A stretch of 64,000 bases of DNA from CAVPGP01 sp963704025 (lineage in GTDB: Bacteria > Actinomycetota > Thermoleophilia > Gaiellales > Gaiellaceae). Under the pieces are notes generated by a model. The model ran no database searches. It had not been told where the DNA came from and worked only from the letters and a program-made list of their open reading frames with translations. The stretch is from positions 1,178,001-1,242,000 of the forward strand of contig CAVPGP010000001.1 of assembly GCA_963704025.1 (NCBI GenBank), written 5' to 3'. Every line of letters starts with the position of its first letter. The stretch's first letter is position 1. Below are positions 59,461-64,000 of the stretch, in pieces. The position numbers and the translations under genes are program-made.

Positions 59461-60420
59461 GTGAACCGTGCGGTCCGCGTCGCGGTCCTCCTCGCGGCGT
59501 TCGCGCTCGCCGCCGTCGCTCCGTCCGGGGCAGCCGGACCCTCGCTCGGCTTCACGACATTCGTCCACACGGACCTCAAGCTCGGCCAGGTGCTCTGGAC
59601 CGGTCACGAGTTCCTCTACGTGTCGGAGAACACGGGAGTGATCGAGGCGGCGGACGCGCGGGGTCTCGGCGCGCGGCCGTGGGCGACGTTCGAGCCGGGC
59701 GGCGAGGAGACGCGGTGTGTGCCGGCCCCGGCGCGCTACTGGCCCGAGGGGATCTACTGCCACACGCCGGACAACCGGATCCTCCGCTTCGCCCGTGACG
59801 GCACGGGCATGACCGTGCTCGCACGTTTGCCGGGGGCCGTCTCGGACGGGGCGCTGGCGTTCGACACCGTCGGCCGGTTCGGCTACCCGCTCCTCGCCGC
59901 CACGGGTGGATCGGGCTCCGACGGCGGAGAGGTCTACGCCGTCCGCCGCGACGGCCAGGCGCGGCTGGTCGGGCACTACCCGGGCCCCGGCGGCGCCGAC
60001 GAGGTGGCGATCGCTCCGGCGACGTTCGGCACTGCCGGCGGCGCGCTCCTGCTGGCGATCGACCAGAGCGCCGTGTCGGGTCGCCTGCTGGCCGTCGACC
60101 GGCGGGGCGCGGTGCGCGTCGTCGCGGCCGCGCTCGGCAACGGGGCGAACCCGATTGCCGTGGTCGCCCCGACGCCGAAGCGCCGCGCTGCGGGCTCGCC
60201 CGCCGCCGGGCTCTACGTCGCCGACACCGCGAGCCAGGACGTCCTCTTCGCCCCCGCGGCACGGTTCCGCGCCTACCCGAACGCCGTGGTCGTCGGCACC
60301 GAGCTGACCGGCGCGTTCTGGATCGTCCGTCCGCGCGGCAAGGGCTTCCAGGTTCTGGCGGCGAACACGGGCCTCCCCTCGCGCGCGTACAACCTCGAGG
60401 GCGCCGTCTACGTCCCGTGA
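59461..60420 (+). CDS. Secreted beta-propeller-like protein
   Basis: 319 residues from a GTG. A signal peptide (RVAVLLAAFALAAVAPSGAAG) is followed by NHL/six-bladed-like strands: LGQVLWTGHEFLYVSENTG, YCHTPDNRILRFARDGTG, GEVYAVRRDGQARLVGHYPGP, GRLLAVDRRGAVRVVAAAL, GLYVADTASQDVLFAP. A Cys pair (TRCVPAPARYWPEGIYCH) may be disulfide bonded. Probably an extracytoplasmic binding or lactonase-like propeller without visible active-site residues. It converges on the DsbA-like gene 24 bp away. Confidence 0.75.
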   Translation: MNRAVRVAVLLAAFALAAVAPSGAAGPSLGFTTFVHTDLKLGQVLWTGHEFLYVSENTGVIEAADARGLGARPWATFEPGGEETRCVPAPARYWPEGIYCHTPDNRILRFARDGTGMTVLARLPGAVSDGALAFDTVGRFGYPLLAATGGSGSDGGEVYAVRRDGQARLVGHYPGPGGADEVAIAPATFGTAGGALLLAIDQSAVSGRLLAVDRRGAVRVVAAALGNGANPIAVVAPTPKRRAAGSPAAGLYVADTASQDVLFAPAARFRAYPNAVVVGTELTGAFWIVRPRGKGFQVLAANTGLPSRAYNLEGAVYVP

Positions 60421-60444
60421 GACGAGCCGGAGGTCGGGCGGCTG

Positions 60445-61248
60445 CTACTGCAGGGCGCTCTGGAGCGCGGCTGCGACCGAGTCGACGTCGCCCGGCGAGA
60501 GGAGGGTCACCCGGCGTAGGGTCCCGCCGCTCTTGCCGACGAGGATCGTCGGCGTCGACCTCACCTGGCTGCGGTCGGCCTGCCGGTCGACGGCGGTCGC
60601 CGCGGCGGCGGTTGCGGCTGAGTCGCGCTCGTCGAGGAGCCGGGGCACGTCGAGGCCGGGGATGCTCGCGGCCGTGGCCGAGACCATGTCGTCGTTCAGC
60701 CAACCGGTGTTCTCCGTCCCCTGGTTGATGTAGAGCAGCTGGGCGAAGTTGAACATCTTGTTCTGCCGGCCCGCGGCGATCACGGCTTCGCGGCCGACCT
60801 GGGAGTCCGGGCCGATGAAGGCGATCGGCCGCATCTCGATCTTCGCCTTGCCGGTGCGAACGTACCGGTCGATCACGGTCGGCATCGCCTGCGTCTCGAA
60901 CTGCTGGCAGTAGGGGCACTGCAGGTCGACGTACTCGACGAGGGTCGCCGGCGCGGTCGGCGAGCCGAGCACGTTGCCGTGCTGTGGAATCCCCTTCAGC
61001 TGCTGCTGAACGTCGGCCGCGCCGTCCAGCGCGTTCGTCAGCGAGCCCCGCGTCGGGACGCTCGTGGCCGAGGAGTCGCCGCCGCCGGCGAACGTGAGGC
61101 CGACCACGATCCCGACGACGATCACGACTACGAGCGCGGCCGCGCCGAGCAGCACCCGCGGCGATGCCTGTCGCCGCTGCCCCTTCGCGCCCACGGGCGG
61201 AGGAGCCTGGGCGGCGCGCCGGCGCTTGCTCTGCTTTCCACTCGGCAT
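60445..61248 (-). CDS. Membrane-anchored DsbA-like thiol-disulfide oxidoreductase
   Basis: 267 residues from ATG 61246-61248. One N-terminal helix (VLLGAAALVVVIVVGIVVGLTFAGG), then a DsbA/thioredoxin fold with active site CPYC in EYVDLQCPYCQQFETQ and the cis-Pro loop VRSTPTILVG. It introduces disulfides into exported proteins and is reoxidised by a DsbB-type partner, which is encoded directly upstream. The many Cys-paired secreted proteins and cytochromes of this window are likely clients. Confidence 0.92.
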   Translation of the reverse strand: MPSGKQSKRRRAAQAPPPVGAKGQRRQASPRVLLGAAALVVVIVVGIVVGLTFAGGGDSSATSVPTRGSLTNALDGAADVQQQLKGIPQHGNVLGSPTAPATLVEYVDLQCPYCQQFETQAMPTVIDRYVRTGKAKIEMRPIAFIGPDSQVGREAVIAAGRQNKMFNFAQLLYINQGTENTGWLNDDMVSATAASIPGLDVPRLLDERDSAATAAAATAVDRQADRSQVRSTPTILVGKSGGTLRRVTLLSPGDVDSVAAALQSALQ

Positions 61249-61249
61249 G

Positions 61250-61834
61250 TCAATCCACGGTAGCGACACCGAGGCGATCGTCCGCGCCGCGGTCGGCATC
61301 GTCGAAGACGGCGAAGAGGAGGAAGGCGAAGACGAGCACGAAGCCCGTCAGGGCGAGCGTCGGGATGGTCATGTAGCCGAACTCGTTGATCCACTTGGTC
61401 GCACAGCCGCCCGGCGCGGACACGAGGCACGCCTGGGCCTGCGTGACGACGCCGTTCTCGACCAGGATGTGATAGACGGACACTCCGGCGCCGACGAGCG
61501 GCAGCGGCAGCAGGTAGCGGGCCGCGCGATGGTCGTTGGCGAGCGCCATCAGCAGTGTCGTGATCGAGAGCGGGTACATGCAGACCCGCTGGAACCAGCA
61601 CAGCTCGCACGGCACGAAATGCGCGACCTCGGAGAAGAAGAGGCTGCCGCCCGTCGCGATGGCCGCGACGAGGAACGCGAGCCAGAGCTCGTAGCCCCAG
61701 ATCGCCTTCCGGACGGCGGCGAGCGGCCCGCGCAGGCCGACGAGCCACAGCAGCCCGAAGAAGACAAGCAGCCCGGCGAGCACCTGCCCGACCACCCCGA
61801 GCACGGCGAGAGCGACGATCACGTCGTGAGTCAC
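61250..61834 (-). CDS. DsbB/BdbC-like quinone-dependent disulfide oxidoreductase
   Basis: 194 residues with five predicted membrane helices. The first periplasmic Cys pair is in FVPCELCWFQRVCMYPLS, a signature of the DsbB/BdbC family; a second pair is in QACLVSAPGGCATKW. It reoxidises the DsbA-like partner and passes electrons to quinone. The stop is 1 bp from the DsbA-like start, so the pair is cotranscribed. Confidence 0.92.
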   Translation of the reverse strand: MTHDVIVALAVLGVVGQVLAGLLVFFGLLWLVGLRGPLAAVRKAIWGYELWLAFLVAAIATGGSLFFSEVAHFVPCELCWFQRVCMYPLSITTLLMALANDHRAARYLLPLPLVGAGVSVYHILVENGVVTQAQACLVSAPGGCATKWINEFGYMTIPTLALTGFVLVFAFLLFAVFDDADRGADDRLGVATVD

Positions 61835-61880
61835 GCCGCCAATCCTGCCTGCGCGTGCCGGCCGGGAGTCGCCGGTGCGG

Positions 61881-62840
61881 TCATCGCCGAGTCCGAGACC
61901 TCACCGCTGCCTTGCGTCGCGCCGGGGCCTGCCTCTGGCCGAGCGGCGCGGGCTGTGATTCTGCGACGCTCTCGCGGAGGAGCGACAGGAAGCGCTCCGC
62001 CGCCGGAGTCAGCGGGACGTCTCGCGCTCGTACCGCGGAGATCAGGCGGCGCACCTGCCAGTTTGGAACCTCCAGCTCCGCGAGCGTTCCCGCCTTCAGC
62101 TCGGCCTGGACGGCGTACCGGCTCAGCGCGCCGATGCCGACGCCGCTCGCGACAGCCGCCTTGATCCCCTCCCAGGACGGAAGCTCGAGACTGCGCCGGA
62201 CGCTGACGCCGAGCTGGCGCCGCGCCTCCTCGGCGATGCTGCGCGTTGCCGACCCTTCCTCCCGCGAGATCCACATGAGCCCTTCCAGGTCCTTGCGCGA
62301 GAGGCGCCGGCCGGCGAGCTGGGGCGCGCCGACGAGAATGATCGGATCCTCGAGCAGCGGGTCGCTCTCGAGCTCGGAGAGCGCGGATGCGCCCCCGACG
62401 ACGCCCAGCTCGACGCGGTGCTCGTGGACCGCCTCCTCCACCTGCGCCGAGTTGCCGAGCTGGAAATCGATCTCGACGCCGGGGAGCTCCTCGTGGAATC
62501 GGGCCAGAACGGGAGGAAGGAGGTAGTTCCCGGGGTTCCCGGAAGCGGCGAGCGAGAGGATGCCGTGCTCTCCCGCGGCCAGCGCCGCCAGAGCCCGCTG
62601 GCCTTGCGCGAGCAGCGCTTCCGCCCGCATCACGTACCCGGCGAGGACACTTCCTTCCTCGGTCAGCTCTGCTCCGCTGGGCGAACGCACGACGAGTGGT
62701 CGACCGACTTGACGCTCGAGCTGCGCCACGTGCTTCGACACCGCGGGCTGGCTGATCGAGAGCTCGGCGGCGGCGCGCGAGAAGGAGTGCTGGCGCGCCA
62801 GGGCGGCGAAAGCCCGCAAACGCGCTTCGAGCAGCAGCAT
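61881..62840 (-). CDS. LysR-family transcriptional regulator
   Basis: 319 residues. The N-terminal winged helix (LRAFAALARQHSFSRAAAELSISQPAVSKHVAQLERQVG) is a standard LysR DNA-binding domain; the effector domain starts near residue 90 (GILSLAASGNPGNYLLPPVLARF) and resembles the CysL-type branch. It lies 46 bp before the dsbB-like gene on the same strand, and could control it or the divergent cyclase gene 70 bp upstream. The tail is Arg-rich. Confidence 0.9.
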   Translation of the reverse strand: MLLLEARLRAFAALARQHSFSRAAAELSISQPAVSKHVAQLERQVGRPLVVRSPSGAELTEEGSVLAGYVMRAEALLAQGQRALAALAAGEHGILSLAASGNPGNYLLPPVLARFHEELPGVEIDFQLGNSAQVEEAVHEHRVELGVVGGASALSELESDPLLEDPIILVGAPQLAGRRLSRKDLEGLMWISREEGSATRSIAEEARRQLGVSVRRSLELPSWEGIKAAVASGVGIGALSRYAVQAELKAGTLAELEVPNWQVRRLISAVRARDVPLTPAAERFLSLLRESVAESQPAPLGQRQAPARRKAAVRSRTRR

Positions 62841-62910
62841 AACCAGAGACTATGTCAACTAGGCTCAATATGTATTTGAACTACACGCCGCGGAGGCCCA
62901 ACGTGAAGGC

Positions 62911-63706
62911 GTGAGGGACGTCTCACAGATGGAGCCGCGGTGGGAGGCGATGCTCCGGGGCGAGCATCCTCTTGCGTACGTGCACCGCTTCGGGCGGCGC
63001 GCGTTCGGGTTGCTGCCGAGTCCCTGGCGCTGCAAGTTCTGCAACGCGCCGTTCAAGGGGCCGGCTGCCGGGATCGTGCGCTGGGTCGGGTACGAGCCGT
63101 CCCGGAAGAACCCGGCGATTTGCGCGCGCTGCCTCGAGCACGCGCCCGAGGGCGGCGCAGTGGTGCCGCTGGCGGTGCTGTTTGCGGACGTGCGGGGGTA
63201 CACGGCCCTGTCGGAGGACATGCCGCGCGCTCGAGGTGAAGTTGCTCGTTTCGCGCTTCTACTCCGCCGCGTCGCGTGCGCTGCTCTCGCACGACGGCCT
63301 GCTTGCCCAGATCGCCGGCGACGAGGTGATGGCCTTGTTCGTACCCGGCCTTGCGGGCTCCGACTACCGACGACGCGCTGTCGAGGGTGCGCGCAGCCTC
63401 CTGGCGGCGATCGGCTCGGTCGGTCACGAGGGAAGCAGGCTCGGCGTCGGCGTGGGGGTCGCGAGCGGCGAGGAGTTCGTCGGCAACGTCGGCGGTGGGG
63501 GCTACAAGGACTTCACCGCCGTCGGCGACGTCACGAACACCGCCGCGCGCCTGACGTCGACCGCCGACGCCGGGGAGATCGTCGTCGATGCGGCGACGTA
63601 CGACGCCGTGAAGGGCGACTTCCCGCGGCTCGAGTGCCGCGAGCTGTCTCTGAAAGGGAAGAAGGGGCTCGTCACCAGCTTCTCCATCCCGGGGGGTGGT
63701 GGCTGA
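62911..63706 (+). pseudogene. Class III nucleotidyl cyclase with N-terminal zinc ribbon, frameshifted
   Basis: From GTG 62911 about 105 residues carry a four-Cys zinc-ribbon-like module (CKFCNAPFKG and CARCLEHAP) and the start of a class III cyclase domain (VLFADVRGYTALSEDMP). At 63223-63229, in a CGCGCGC run, the frame shifts by one extra base; the rest follows in the next frame: LEVKLLVSRFYSAASRAL, IAGDEVMALFVPG (second metal site), GVGVASGEEFVGNVGG and KDFTAVGDVTNTAARL. The repaired length is about 265 residues, making cAMP or cGMP if intact. Its end overlaps the next gene by one base (TGATG). Confidence 0.85.
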
Positions 63707-63924
63707 TGGCGCGCGACTGGTGGTGGCCGTGGTGGATCAGCACCTTGTTCGACCTGGGCGTCGCGGCGATCGCCACCGCTGTGCTCGTGCGGACGAGCCG
63801 CCGGGCGGTACGGATCGCGTCCGCGCTCGTGCTCTGCGGCGCGCTCGCCGCCGCCGTGCTCGCTCCTCTCGTGATGAAGCAGCCGGCTGACCGGATGGTG
63901 CCCACGGAGATGGGCGAGCCGTGA
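63706..63924 (+). CDS. Small two-helix membrane protein
   Basis: 72 residues from ATG 63706. A tryptophan-rich start (MARDWWWPWWISTLFDLGVA) leads into two hydrophobic segments separated by a basic turn (RTSRRAVR). It is coupled to the cyclase gene (TGATG) and overlaps the next gene by 4 bp (GTGA). Function unknown. Confidence 0.7.
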   Translation: MARDWWWPWWISTLFDLGVAAIATAVLVRTSRRAVRIASALVLCGALAAAVLAPLVMKQPADRMVPTEMGEP

Positions 63925-64000
63925 GCCGCAACCCAGCAGCTCTCCTCCTCGTCCTGCTCGCTTCGCTCGCGATTGCGTTGCCCGGTGCACGAACGGCGTC
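63921..64000 (+). CDS. Start of a secreted protein (truncated by window end)
   Basis: A GTG overlapping the previous stop opens a frame that runs off the window. The first 26 residues form a signal peptide (PAALLLVLLASLAIALPGAR). Nothing can be said of the mature part. Confidence 0.6.
   Translation, partial: MSRNPAALLLVLLASLAIALPGARTA

Noticed and set aside
1..64000. CRISPR array, rRNA, tRNA, prophage or replication origin
   Set aside because: I found no regular spacer array, no rRNA-like segment, no convincing tRNA cloverleaf, no phage structural gene and no DnaA-box cluster on reading both strands; a dedicated tRNA or ncRNA search was not possible here.

Overview
This is a 64 kb chromosomal window of very high G+C. 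The gene set points to a soil or environmental actinobacterium, most likely class Thermoleophilia (inference). It includes zwf-opcA, a polyphosphate-type glucokinase, a caa3-type oxidase with a CtaA-half/CtaB fusion, an MprAB/HtrA-like stress system and many secreted orphan proteins. I see no rRNA, tRNA, CRISPR array, prophage or replication origin. Genes are tightly packed, and many neighbours overlap by 4 bp (ATGA or GTGA).

Layout. 0-1.3 kb: end of zwf plus opcA. 1.3-9.0 kb (minus strand): ctaC-ctaD-ctaB, a one-helix membrane protein, a Nudix hydrolase, a repeat element, an amidase and a secreted protein. 9.1-13.2 kb: a small conserved protein, an M16 peptidase and a secreted clan GH-A-like glycosidase. 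13.2-19.0 kb (minus): a Bat-like operon (MoxR, DUF58, VWA, secreted protein, VWA) preceded by an HtrA protease that diverges from a two-component system (19.2-21.3 kb). Then a ROK glucokinase. 22-32 kb: an amine-nitrogen catabolic block made of a sarcosine/dimethylglycine dehydrogenase-like flavoprotein, a choline-kinase-like protein, an APC permease, a gamma-glutamylpolyamine synthetase-like enzyme, a PuuD-like hydrolase, an aldehyde dehydrogenase and an SDR. A RAYT transposase and its palindromic repeats sit inside this block. 32.0-38.4 kb: one 2125-residue secreted multidomain protein with duplicated LamG modules.

38.5-52.3 kb is the most striking part. A minus-strand operon has the order MoxR - DUF58 - BatD/MxaA-like - VWA - small anchored protein - VWA, which matches mxaRSACKL of methylotroph methanol dehydrogenase operons in order and approximate protein size. 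It runs into a PQQ-type dehydrogenase gene. A second PQQ-type dehydrogenase, a cupredoxin-cytochrome c fusion and a third beta-propeller quinoprotein-like gene run divergently. Together they look like a periplasmic quinoprotein oxidation module with its own maturation system and electron carrier, which could feed the caa3 oxidase at 5-9 kb (inference). Both dehydrogenase genes are interrupted by a single-base frameshift.

52.3-60.4 kb is an accessory region of secreted orphans, by eye with less extreme G+C. Its core is an ECF sigma factor operon whose anti-sigma-like partner has an outer domain homologous to three secreted proteins encoded immediately downstream. 60.4-64 kb holds a DsbA/DsbB-like disulfide pair with a LysR regulator, and a zinc-ribbon class III nucleotidyl cyclase that is also frameshifted. 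Three single-base frameshifts in otherwise intact conserved genes suggest either local gene decay or residual indel errors in the assembly.
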